This document shows positions 7,758 to 15,197 of a DNA stretch of 26,658 bases, one piece after another. Numbering within the stretch: position 1 is the first letter of the stretch; the number at the start of each line of letters is the position of its first letter. The stretch lies in NCBI GenBank assembly GCA_001783035.1, contig MFQK01000056.1:1-26658 (forward strand). Reading direction: 5' to 3'. This DNA comes from Candidatus Magasanikbacteria bacterium RIFCSPLOWO2_02_FULL_44_11 (GTDB taxonomy: Bacteria; Patescibacteriota; Patescibacteriia; Magasanikbacterales; GWA2-37-8). Made by a program: the position numbers and the translations under genes. The notes beneath the pieces were generated by a model. The model was not told the DNA's origin and did not search any database. It saw only the letters and a program-made list of their open reading frames with translations.

Positions 7758-8600
7758 TTAAGTCCCGCAGCCTGGCGCCACAGCACCGCCGGCATTCAAA
7801 CTAACCGACGTACCAAAACCCGGATCAAATGAACTGTTGCTTAATGTCTGTCCACATTCTGCCGGAACATCATTAAAGGCGGCGCAAATTGCATTTTTTA
7901 CCGATTCGGGCGTTCGAGCAATTTGCACTTCCGTGCCATTGATGACCAAAGTCGGCGAACCCTGCACTCCATATTGATCATTCAGACCCTCGTGAATTGG
8001 ATAAATCGGAAATTGTCCGGATAACCATGTCGACTGGTCTTTTAGCTTATCTAAAATCGCATATTTCTTGTTGGTGGTCGCCACACAACTGTTTAATTTA
8101 CTTTTGCTGATACCGGCGCTCGTCTGACAGCTTTCTGTGTTGCCGCTACCGGTGAAACATTTCAAATAATTCTGAAATTTATCATTCTGCTCGCTCTGAA
8201 TACAATACTGAACCGTGTTCTCTACAACTTCTTTTTCACCGTGCATGGCGTAAGAAACAAATTTAAGGTCGATGTCGGCTTTTTTCTTTAATAAATCCCA
8301 AGCCGGTAAATAAGCTTTTTCCATTTGCAGGCCGTATGGACAATACGACATAACGAATAACTCTACTTTTGGTTTATCAGATTTTGGCACGACTGGCGGA
8401 GGAGCCGGTTCGTTTTTAGCTGTCGCAATTTGTTGCACATTTACAGCCGGCGTATTGCTCGCGATCGATGAACCTTTTAACATCATCACGCCGAGAACTA
8501 CAAATCCTATAGTACCCAACGACAACAGACCGCCGACCAACCCCACCACCATGGCGCTCTTCGGATCAAGAAGTTCAAAAAAACTTTTTTTCTCATCCAT
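7758..8600 (-). CDS. Membrane-anchored DsbA/GILT-like thioredoxin-fold protein with single-cysteine CPYG motif
   Basis: The 280-residue protein has a cytoplasmic N-terminus, one transmembrane helix at about 16-41, a Pro-rich linker (65-72) and an extracytoplasmic thioredoxin-fold domain. The active-site region reads LFVMSYCPYGLQ (Cys87-Gly90), so the second cysteine of CxxC is absent. The cis-proline loop is GSPTLVINGT (Pro216). Seven further cysteines lie at 133, 148, 158, 172, 239, 249 and 278; several are probably structural disulfides in the helical insert. CPYG variants occur in this family, so it may be a disulfide isomerase or reductase working through Cys87 with a distant partner. It likely acts in envelope protein folding. 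It lies 6 bases downstream of the short glycosyltransferase gene and upstream of the YtxH-like gene. Confidence 0.75.
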   Translation of the reverse strand: MDEKKSFFELLDPKSAMVVGLVGGLLSLGTIGFVVLGVMMLKGSSIASNTPAVNVQQIATAKNEPAPPPVVPKSDKPKVELFVMSYCPYGLQMEKAYLPAWDLLKKKADIDLKFVSYAMHGEKEVVENTVQYCIQSEQNDKFQNYLKCFTGSGNTESCQTSAGISKSKLNSCVATTNKKYAILDKLKDQSTWLSGQFPIYPIHEGLNDQYGVQGSPTLVINGTEVQIARTPESVKNAICAAFNDVPAECGQTLSNSSFDPGFGTSVSLNAGGAVAPGCGT

Positions 8601-8606
8601 ACAATT

Positions 8607-9173
8607 TTATATAATATGATTATTAACAAAATTAGAATACAACGCTTTCAGATATACTTCCGGCATTAATTGTAACGCATCGGCTGAATTCGTCAAGTCC
8701 ACAACTTGAGCTTTTTTAGGCCGAGCCGAAAGAGGTTGTAAAGCAACGATTGTCTCTGCGGCCCTAAAAAGCTTACTTTCATACCAAGCATTATACCATG
8801 AAATAAAAACTCCGAACAGGTCGGTCGTGGTCAAACGCCCATGATAAGTAACAATAATCGGCTTGGCAGGATGTTGTCTTTTCCAACGAATAATATCCGG
8901 CACGGCGCCTAAAAATGGACAATGAACATTAATCACCTCAAAAGTATCCAGACTTTCAATAACCTGCTTCAGATTGGCGTGGCCGGCGAATGTCCGCGAC
9001 GGCGCCTGAATATAAATTGCCTGCTGTGATCGCTCGTTAGGCCGGCTATATTGAAAAGTAAAAGCCTCAACCTCCAGACCGAGCCTGCTTTCAGCCTCGA
9101 TCATTTGAAAAGCCTGGTCGCGAATAACATCAAAATAATGCCACGCCGCCGGAATAATATGCAAAATTTTCAT
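8607..9173 (-). CDS. Half-length GT-B (GT4-like) glycosyltransferase, N-terminal domain only
   Basis: The protein is 188 residues from the ATG at 9173, which overlaps the methyltransferase stop as ATGA; this decides the start over an upstream in-frame ATG. MKILHIIPAAWHYFDVIRDQ, EVINVHCPFLGAVPDIIRW and KPIIVTYHGRL are typical of the acceptor-binding N-terminal Rossmann domain of GT4 enzymes. The C-terminal nucleotide-sugar domain, including the EX7E motif, is missing. After AAETIVALQPLSA the chain ends in a 35-residue tail and the next gene starts 6 bases later. It may be a degenerate enzyme, or a partner subunit that needs the full GT4 encoded at 9991-11106. Other frames downstream show no missing half. 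Confidence 0.7.
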   Translation of the reverse strand: MKILHIIPAAWHYFDVIRDQAFQMIEAESRLGLEVEAFTFQYSRPNERSQQAIYIQAPSRTFAGHANLKQVIESLDTFEVINVHCPFLGAVPDIIRWKRQHPAKPIIVTYHGRLTTTDLFGVFISWYNAWYESKLFRAAETIVALQPLSARPKKAQVVDLTNSADALQLMPEVYLKALYSNFVNNHII

Positions 9174-9994
9174 ATTAATTTTTTGGCGACGCAATGGACA
9201 TTTGGTGAAGGCAACCTGGAAAAAAGAGATGACTCCCAAAAAACAAGCGCGTTCACAAAACCCTTGAGCCGCATAAACAGTCCTTTTGGCGCCATAGTTA
9301 AATTCAATGATTCGAAATATTCCTCGCCATTAATTTGCTTCACGCCGCACCGTCGGGCCGCTCGATCCATCAAAATAAAAGCTGCTATACCGAGCAGCTG
9401 TCCGAGGAGGTGTTCGCTATAATTAAATCTGATCTGTTTAAACCCATTTTCAGCATACAACCGTCTCAAAGACCGACGAGAAAAGTAATTAATATGGCCG
9501 GCATATTTTTTAGTCAAATCACCTTTCCAACCAATTGACCGACACCAGCGCCACAACGACAGCCAATCACCCTCACACGGCACAAACGAATAAAAAATAC
9601 CGCCCGTTTTTAAAATTCGGCGCACTTCTAACGTCAAACCAGCCGCATCATCGACATGCTCCAGCACATCGAAAATAAACACCGCGTCAAAACTGCTGTT
9701 CGGATAAGGCATCACGGCACCACTCTGGTCGTAGACAACGCCGTCCGGCATTTTTCGCGCCGCTTCAATAGCGGTTGCGCTAATATCGCAACCATAACAA
9801 TCCAGGTCAGGCCGCATTTTTTTTATGGTCCGAATAAACTGCCCCGCCCCGCAGCCAATCTCCAAAACCATACTGCCACCTGGTAAAGAGGCCGCCGCTC
9901 GAAGCGCTTGCCGCAAACGAAAACCGGTCGGTGACGTCACCGCCGGACTCGCATAACCTTTACCCCAAATCGATTGTTCGTAATTAAAACTCAT
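9170..9994 (-). CDS. SAM-dependent class I methyltransferase
   Basis: The 274-residue protein has motif I VLEIGCGAGQF, the acidic residue ending strand 2 (YGCDIS), and the post-motif FDVLEHVDDAAG. This is the Methyltransf_11/UbiG-like pattern often found in polysaccharide clusters. The start MSFNYEQSIWG at 9994 is fixed by a 4-base ATGA overlap with the upstream GT4 gene; an upstream in-frame ATG at 10042 lies inside GT4 and is unlikely. A hydrophobic stretch near residue 200 (LLGQLLGIAAFILMD) suggests membrane association. By context it probably methylates a glycan or lipid-linked sugar, but the substrate cannot be read from the sequence. Confidence 0.85.
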   Translation of the reverse strand: MSFNYEQSIWGKGYASPAVTSPTGFRLRQALRAAASLPGGSMVLEIGCGAGQFIRTIKKMRPDLDCYGCDISATAIEAARKMPDGVVYDQSGAVMPYPNSSFDAVFIFDVLEHVDDAAGLTLEVRRILKTGGIFYSFVPCEGDWLSLWRWCRSIGWKGDLTKKYAGHINYFSRRSLRRLYAENGFKQIRFNYSEHLLGQLLGIAAFILMDRAARRCGVKQINGEEYFESLNLTMAPKGLFMRLKGFVNALVFWESSLFSRLPSPNVHCVAKKLI

Positions 9995-11106
9995 AAGACT
10001 GATGCATAGCACTTTTCTAAATCGGCCACATGTCCATCCCAATCGTATTTTTGTATGACTGTCCGACGACCCGTCTCCCCCATCAACTTTCTTTCGTCGA
10101 TCGATAAATTATAAAAAATATCTAAACTGACGCGCAAACTCGCTGCTGATCCAGGTTGGAATAATAGCCCCGATCCGACAACACGATTATGCAAGGCGGG
10201 TATGTCGCTACCAATTATCGGTTTGCCGGTTGCCATCGCTTCCAGCGCCACCAAAGAAAAAGATTCCCTATCGGAAGATATGATAACCACGGTCGCCAGA
10301 CGATAATAATTTGCCAACTCTACCCGATCAGAACATTTTCCCGCGAAATAGACACGATCTTCGAGGGCTAAGCGCGTCGCTTCCTTCCGCAAGCTTTTTT
10401 CCTCATAGCCTCCACCGACTACCACCAACACCTCGTCTTGTTTAGCAGATTGCGACAGGCTGAACAAAATAATATCAAGTCTTTTTACAGACAAAAGATT
10501 GCCCACAAACAGCAAAATATTTTTATGGCGCCAGTCGGGCCTTAACTTTGACCAATCGGCTTCACCGGGCGCAAACACGTTGGTATCAACTCCGTTAGCC
10601 AATTCCATTAAAATATTCGGCCTCACTAAACAATTAAAGCCCGACGACTGAAAATAACCGACATCCGGCGTAATAATTTTTCTAGCCGCCCGAAAAATTA
10701 ACGGAACTGCCAAAAAATCTGCCGGCCCTTGCACTAGACGTTTTAACCACGATGTCGGCCGGGCATCCATATGGTAAGTTACAATTAAAGGTTTACGAAA
10801 AAACCAACACGCCAAAAATGTAAACAGACCGGCCCCATAAAAAGGAAAGTGCAAATGCACCAGATCAGCGCGTCGCAGGCGCCAAATCAAGCTCGGCACC
10901 ACCCCACCATCGCCAAAACGTGGCATTCCAAACAATCTTGTAATTATAAACGGCATGCCGGAAGTATCACGGTGATTATTCGAATGAAGAGTATAAACGG
11001 TTACGCTATTCCCCCGCCGTGCCAAGCGCAACGCCTCTTCATAGGCTACCTGCCCCATGCCGCCGCTATCGGGAGGAAAAGTCGATACCACCATGGCGAT
11101 ATTCAT
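9991..11106 (-). CDS. GT4-family glycosyltransferase
   Basis: The 371-residue GT-B enzyme is full length. Its N-terminus MNIAMVVSTFPPDSGGMGQV carries the acceptor-side glycine loop. The C-terminal donor domain has LLFVGNLLSVKRLDIILFSL and the EX7E motif in ESFSLVALEAMATGKPIIGSD. The family transfers a sugar from a nucleotide donor with retention, here probably onto a lipid-linked or surface glycan at the inner membrane face. Sugar specificity cannot be assigned. The start is 2 bases after the DUF2304 stop. Its stop overlaps the methyltransferase start. Confidence 0.9.
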   Translation of the reverse strand: MNIAMVVSTFPPDSGGMGQVAYEEALRLARRGNSVTVYTLHSNNHRDTSGMPFIITRLFGMPRFGDGGVVPSLIWRLRRADLVHLHFPFYGAGLFTFLACWFFRKPLIVTYHMDARPTSWLKRLVQGPADFLAVPLIFRAARKIITPDVGYFQSSGFNCLVRPNILMELANGVDTNVFAPGEADWSKLRPDWRHKNILLFVGNLLSVKRLDIILFSLSQSAKQDEVLVVVGGGYEEKSLRKEATRLALEDRVYFAGKCSDRVELANYYRLATVVIISSDRESFSLVALEAMATGKPIIGSDIPALHNRVVGSGLLFQPGSAASLRVSLDIFYNLSIDERKLMGETGRRTVIQKYDWDGHVADLEKCYASVL

Positions 11107-11108
11107 AT

Positions 11109-11438
11109 TTATTTATCTTTTTCCGCCAAAGATAACTTGCGAGTCAAAAGAGTAACGTCACGTTGTAATTTTTCGTGTGCCACCATGTTTCGGAAAACAA
11201 TAAAAAACAACAAAACCAACGCCGCATAAACGACTAAATCAGCGCCCCGCGCCACACCAACCAAACGAGCTAGAAAAAAAGTACTATCCGGCAGCAACAC
11301 CACCGCGCCGGCAATAACCCAAAAAAATAACCAGCCGGCAGTGGAAACCAATGTTGCTTCCTCATTACGAAATCGCCGAATTACTTTAATAAAGGCCAGA
11401 AGAAAAAAAGCAATCAGGATGTATTGAATAGGTAACAT
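11109..11438 (-). CDS. DUF2304 family membrane protein
   Basis: The 109-residue protein has three hydrophobic segments (MLPIQYILIAFFLLAFIKVI; GWLFFWVIAGAVVLL; LVVYAALVLLFFIVF) and a charged C-terminal coiled segment ending LAEKDK. The order and the phrase LARLVGVARGADLVVYAALV fit DUF2304, a family regularly found next to GT2 dolichyl-phosphate-mannose-synthase-like enzymes, as here. It may help membrane placement of that transferase. The ATG at 11438 is one base after the GT2 stop (TAA-T-ATG); an earlier in-frame ATG at 11453 would lie inside GT2. Confidence 0.8.
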   Translation of the reverse strand: MLPIQYILIAFFLLAFIKVIRRFRNEEATLVSTAGWLFFWVIAGAVVLLPDSTFFLARLVGVARGADLVVYAALVLLFFIVFRNMVAHEKLQRDVTLLTRKLSLAEKDK

Positions 11439-11439
11439 A

Positions 11440-12105
11440 TTATTTTCCAACAATTAAACGCCATATTAAATCCCCCACTATTTTTACCCCACCAAAGAAC
11501 CCTTGTCCATAGGTGTGGTAGGTAATCTCCACAGGAACTTCAATTAACCGCAAACCGGCCTTTCGCGACTGACGGACAATTTCCGTATTGTGAGCCATGC
11601 CATCGAGAGTAATATGTACAGCTGCGAGAGCTTTCCGATTGAATATCCTAAAACCATTATGGGCATCGGTAAGCTTGACACCGCTGAACACATAATTTAT
11701 CCAACGTCCCACCGGTAGAATAAGGTATTTTTTAAACAATGGTATCTGCGACCGCTCGTCCAAAAAACGCGAACCTAAAACAACATCTGCCCGACTAGCT
11801 TCCATTCGCTGTAGAGCCGGTTTTATATCCGCCGGATTAAATTGACCGTCGGCATCAAAATGGACAATGGCGTTGGCGCCGGCCAGGCGGGCATATTCAT
11901 CGCCTGTTTCAAGCGCCGCCCCCTGTCCGCGGTTAATTTCATGATGCAACACCAGCGCCCCGGCTGCCCGCGCCTCATTATATGTGGCATCACCCGAACC
12001 GTCGTCAACCACAACGATACCATTATAACCGTGTTGTAAAAGGCCGCGCACCACACGGCCGATGGTTTTTTCTTCGTTATACGCCGGAACAACAATCAAG
12101 ACCAT
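11440..12105 (-). CDS. GT2 family glycosyltransferase (DPM1/polyprenyl-phosphate sugar synthase-like)
   Basis: The 221-residue GT-A enzyme reads VLIVVPAYNEEKTIG at the N-terminus, VVVDDGSGDAT for the nucleotide-binding Asp, HFDADGQ with the DxD metal site, and LGSRFL plus KLTDAHNGFRIF in the acceptor part. There is no C-terminal transmembrane pair, so it resembles the short DPM1 type that makes polyprenyl-phosphate sugars. The neighbouring DUF2304 protein could supply the membrane part. It starts one base after the epimerase stop. Confidence 0.9.
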   Translation of the reverse strand: MVLIVVPAYNEEKTIGRVVRGLLQHGYNGIVVVDDGSGDATYNEARAAGALVLHHEINRGQGAALETGDEYARLAGANAIVHFDADGQFNPADIKPALQRMEASRADVVLGSRFLDERSQIPLFKKYLILPVGRWINYVFSGVKLTDAHNGFRIFNRKALAAVHITLDGMAHNTEIVRQSRKAGLRLIEVPVEITYHTYGQGFFGGVKIVGDLIWRLIVGK

Positions 12106-12106
12106 A

Positions 12107-13144
12107 CTACCTAAGAGAAGGACTGCCGAAATTATTGAGCATTAAAGCCTCGCGATGGGCAATGACATAATCGATGGTTTTACGCAAACCGTCTTCGAGC
12201 CGAACCAATGGCAGCCACCCCAGCGCTTCTTTAGCTCGAGAAATATCGGGAATACCCTTTCGAGTAGTAAATAACATCGGTTTCTCAAAGACCACTCGCG
12301 AAGCCGAGTTAGTCATTGCCACAATTGTTTCGGCGACTTCTTTGTACCGCACTTCTCGGTCGCCGCCAAAGTTAACTACCGAGATTTCCGGCTCGGCCGC
12401 CATCAGACGAACCATACCGTCAACCATATCGGTCACATAACATAACGAAGTTGAAAAAGATTCATCACCATAAATAACCAAATCTTTTCCTTGCAAAGCG
12501 TTGTAGATGAAATCAGGAATCATTCGTTTTTCCAAAAGCTGCATATGCGGGCCATAAGTCGTAAAAACCCTGGCCATCTTGGCATCTATCCCATGGACTT
12601 GGCGATATGTCTCAACGCAGGTCTCGGCAAAACGTTTACCTTCGTCATAACAAGCCCGCGAAGAGAGGTGCTGCACAATCCCCTGGTCGGTTTCTTTAAA
12701 GAAATTTCGTTTACTGATATCTTCACCATACACCACCGAACTCGAAGAAAAAACATATTTAGACCGATACTTAACGGCCAAATCGAGCGTACTGATCATA
12801 GAAAGCGAATTCGCCCGCAAAGCATCCATTTTCATCTTTTCAAAATTTTCAGGATTAGCCGAGCATGCCAGGTGATAAATTTCCTGAATACCTTGAAATT
12901 TAACTTTAAACTTATCAAGTTCGTCGAAACGGTCGAGATCAATCGGCAAAGTTACATCGGCATTAATAAATTCAAAATCGGCGTATTGCAATAAATGTTT
13001 GATGTTGTTAGGATGAGAATTAGTAAAATTATCGACGCAAATAACATTGGCCTCCTTCAACAACCGCTCACAAAGATGCGACCCGATAAAACCGGCCCCG
13101 CCAGTCACCAAAACATTTTTTTTCTCAAAAATTGGTATTTCCAT
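12107..13144 (-). CDS. NAD-dependent epimerase/dehydratase, UDP-glucuronate decarboxylase-like
   Basis: The 345-residue extended short-chain dehydrogenase has the NAD-binding VLVTGGAGFIGSHL and the catalytic YxxxK in ACYDEGKRFAET, with upstream Ser in FSSSSVVYG. RVFTTYGPHM, VIYGDESFSTSLCYVTDMV and the YDEGKR context resemble UDP-xylose synthase more than GalE. It would make an activated sugar donor (for example UDP-xylose from UDP-glucuronate) for the transferases that follow. dTDP-glucose dehydratase-like or GalE-like activity remains possible. It is the first gene of the leftward operon, with its own promoter at 13171-13199. Confidence 0.85.
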   Translation of the reverse strand: MEIPIFEKKNVLVTGGAGFIGSHLCERLLKEANVICVDNFTNSHPNNIKHLLQYADFEFINADVTLPIDLDRFDELDKFKVKFQGIQEIYHLACSANPENFEKMKMDALRANSLSMISTLDLAVKYRSKYVFSSSSVVYGEDISKRNFFKETDQGIVQHLSSRACYDEGKRFAETCVETYRQVHGIDAKMARVFTTYGPHMQLLEKRMIPDFIYNALQGKDLVIYGDESFSTSLCYVTDMVDGMVRLMAAEPEISVVNFGGDREVRYKEVAETIVAMTNSASRVVFEKPMLFTTRKGIPDISRAKEALGWLPLVRLEDGLRKTIDYVIAHREALMLNNFGSPSLR

Positions 13145-13170
13145 AGAATGTCGATGAATTATCTTAGTTT

Positions 13171-13199
13171 AGTATACCATTAAGCGCCACCGCGATCAA
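13171..13199 (-). promoter_or_regulatory. Promoter of the glycan operon
   Basis: On the minus strand TTGATC (13194-13199) is 17 bases from TATACT (13171-13176), which is preceded by TGG (extended -10). The -35 box overlaps the TGA stop of the subtilisin gene. The predicted leader is about 20 bases to the ATG at 13144. Confidence 0.6.
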
Positions 13200-15145
13200 T
13201 AAACGACGGTCGAAGTCCCTTTTGGCACGGTGACTGAACCGGTTATAGTTCCGCGATAATCTTTGACCGAAAAGATTCCATCCTGTTTGTAAGCTAAAAT
13301 AGAATATAAATTACCGGACGACTGGCGAACTAAACGCAAACGCCAAGGGTTTTTTGTATCGACAACACCGATGTAATCTTTATAAAAAGTTTCTGTATCC
13401 AAAGAGAATGTGTATTGGTTCATATTTGAACCCTGTCTAACCAACACAACTGCCTGCTCGCCATTGTCGAAAGCCAACGGCCCTAACCGCATATCTTCGA
13501 CGACACCGGCAATTTTATAGGTATGCCGCCGCTTACTACTTTTAACAATATCCACTTCTGTTATCGTTACGGCGCCTATTACCGACTGTACATAAGTAAG
13601 TATTGAAGAGGATTTTCCGGTATCCCAGGCAACGACTTGGCCGGCCACTTCAAATCGAGAAACCAGACCACCTGTAGTCGTAAAAGCGGAAAAGATAGTC
13701 ACTTTGCGTCTATTATCGTACTGTTCCACAAACACCTGATCCAAACCTATAAAACGGACTCTTTTAACCTTAAATGTCGGACTGTCGACAAAAGGCAAAG
13801 AAATTTCACCTGCAAATTTTCCCGCCGAATCGATAAAACGGACGTAGTAAAACTTATCTTGCTTGAATAACGCCGCCAGCATAATATCGTCAGCATTTGC
13901 GGCAAGATCAAATACCTGGGCACCCGGCAAAGACAGTAATTTTGACGACTCCCCCGTCGCAACATCAATACGCTCTACTTGGCCGGCATTGAAACGATAT
14001 AAGACACCATGCGGAGCCTTCTGGATCTCTTCGGCCATAGTTTTTATGGATCGACCGATATTTATGCGCCCATATTTAATTTTACCTTGCTGATTACTAT
14101 TACTAATTTTGACTTGATCGGTAGCCGACAAAAGCGATGACATGATCTGGGCCGGACTCAACGATGGCCGATATGATTTAAGAAGCGCGGCCGCGCCGGC
14201 GACAAGCGGCGCTCCAAATGAAGTGCCACGCCACTCGCCTCCGAATGGCATCGTATACCCATATTGCGGCGCGTAGCGTTCAATACTATAAATTCCTTCG
14301 CCGGGAGCAAAGACGTCTACACACGAACCGTAATTACTGAAAGTACTAACGCGGTCATCAGAATCAACCGAACCGACCGACAAAATCCAATTCTCAACCG
14401 ATCCGCTATCGTAGCAGGCCGGGTAAACCGGTGTCTGATCAAGATCGCCGCTTTCGGCATCCGTGTGATTGCCCGCCGCCGCCACTATAAAAATACCCCG
14501 ATCGTAGGCTTGTCTTAAGGCGTTGCGAAGCTGCTCGTTGTTTGAAGCGCCGGTAAAACTCATTGTAATTATGTCTGCGCCGTTGTTGGTAGCATAATGA
14601 ACTGCTTTGACCAAATTAGTATACGACCCAGTGCCAGAGCTCCCAATAGCTCTAAGCGGCATAATACTAACCTGCCAATTCACACCTGTGCCGTTACGAT
14701 CATTATTACCGACTGCTCCAACCAAACCGGCGATGACCGTCCCATGCAAAACCGCTTCGGCATCATCTTTACTGCCAAAAACCGAAGTTCGCGGGTCATT
14801 ATTGTTTTCAATAAAATTCCAACCAGACACGTCGTCAACAAATCCATTATGATCGTCATCGATGGCATTCCCGGGTATCTCTTTGGTATTTTTCCAAATA
14901 TTAGACGATAAATCCTCATGCAAAGTGTCTGCTCCTGTATCAATAACTGCCACCACTACCGCTTTTGAGCCGGTTGTAAAATCCCAAGCCTCCGACGCGC
15001 TGATTTTATTTAAAAAAGGAGCCTGACTAATAAAACCAGGGTCGTTTGGAACCCGAGCAAATACAAAAATTGGCAAGCCAATTTGAAAGATTACCAAGAG
15101 AACAACACTTGCTTTCTTAGCTAATTTCAGGTACAATTTTCTCAT
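13196..15145 (-). CDS. Secreted subtilisin-like serine protease (S8) with C-terminal beta-rich domain
   Basis: The protein is 649 residues from the ATG at 15145. It has a signal peptide (MRKLYLKLAKKASVVLLVIF...VFA, cleavage near residue 30). The catalytic triad is Asp69 (VIDTGAD), His134 (LHGTVIAG) and Ser309 (RGTSFGAPLVAGAAALL), with oxyanion Asn226 (VAAAGNHTD). NAIDDDHNGFVDDVSGWNF is a typical insert of cell-surface subtilases. From about residue 370 the rest looks like repeated beta strands, possibly a propeller, of unknown role. An upstream in-frame ATG at 15226 would hide the signal peptide and overlap the divergent gene, so it is rejected. The enzyme probably acts outside the membrane. 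No LPXTG or sorting tail is visible. Confidence 0.9.
   Translation of the reverse strand: MRKLYLKLAKKASVVLLVIFQIGLPIFVFARVPNDPGFISQAPFLNKISASEAWDFTTGSKAVVVAVIDTGADTLHEDLSSNIWKNTKEIPGNAIDDDHNGFVDDVSGWNFIENNNDPRTSVFGSKDDAEAVLHGTVIAGLVGAVGNNDRNGTGVNWQVSIMPLRAIGSSGTGSYTNLVKAVHYATNNGADIITMSFTGASNNEQLRNALRQAYDRGIFIVAAAGNHTDAESGDLDQTPVYPACYDSGSVENWILSVGSVDSDDRVSTFSNYGSCVDVFAPGEGIYSIERYAPQYGYTMPFGGEWRGTSFGAPLVAGAAALLKSYRPSLSPAQIMSSLLSATDQVKISNSNQQGKIKYGRINIGRSIKTMAEEIQKAPHGVLYRFNAGQVERIDVATGESSKLLSLPGAQVFDLAANADDIMLAALFKQDKFYYVRFIDSAGKFAGEISLPFVDSPTFKVKRVRFIGLDQVFVEQYDNRRKVTIFSAFTTTGGLVSRFEVAGQVVAWDTGKSSSILTYVQSVIGAVTITEVDIVKSSKRRHTYKIAGVVEDMRLGPLAFDNGEQAVVLVRQGSNMNQYTFSLDTETFYKDYIGVVDTKNPWRLRLVRQSSGNLYSILAYKQDGIFSVKDYRGTITGSVTVPKGTSTVVY
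15109..15137 (+). promoter_or_regulatory. Possible promoter for the sugar transferase
   Basis: TTGCTT (15109-15114), a 17-base spacer and TACAAT (15132-15137) would start transcription near 15144, about 33 bases before the ATG at 15177. The palindromic AGTATACT at 15169-15176 directly touches that ATG, so on this strand it is too close to act as the -10 box for this start. Confidence 0.4.
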
Positions 15146-15168
15146 ACTTTTCGGAGAAATGTACCCAT

Positions 15169-15197
15169 AGTATACTATGTACAATCGAATTAAACAA
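15169..15197 (-). promoter_or_regulatory. Promoter for the subtilisin gene
   Basis: On the minus strand TTGTTT (15192-15197), a 17-base spacer and TATACT (15169-15174) precede the ATG at 15145, leaving a leader of about 18 bases. The -10 is part of the 8-bp palindrome AGTATACT. Confidence 0.5.

Noticed and set aside
12491-12994. 167-codon open frame on the plus strand across the epimerase gene
   Set aside because: It is antisense to a clear NAD-dependent epimerase with all motifs. Its translation is rich in Arg, Ile and Asn with no family signal.
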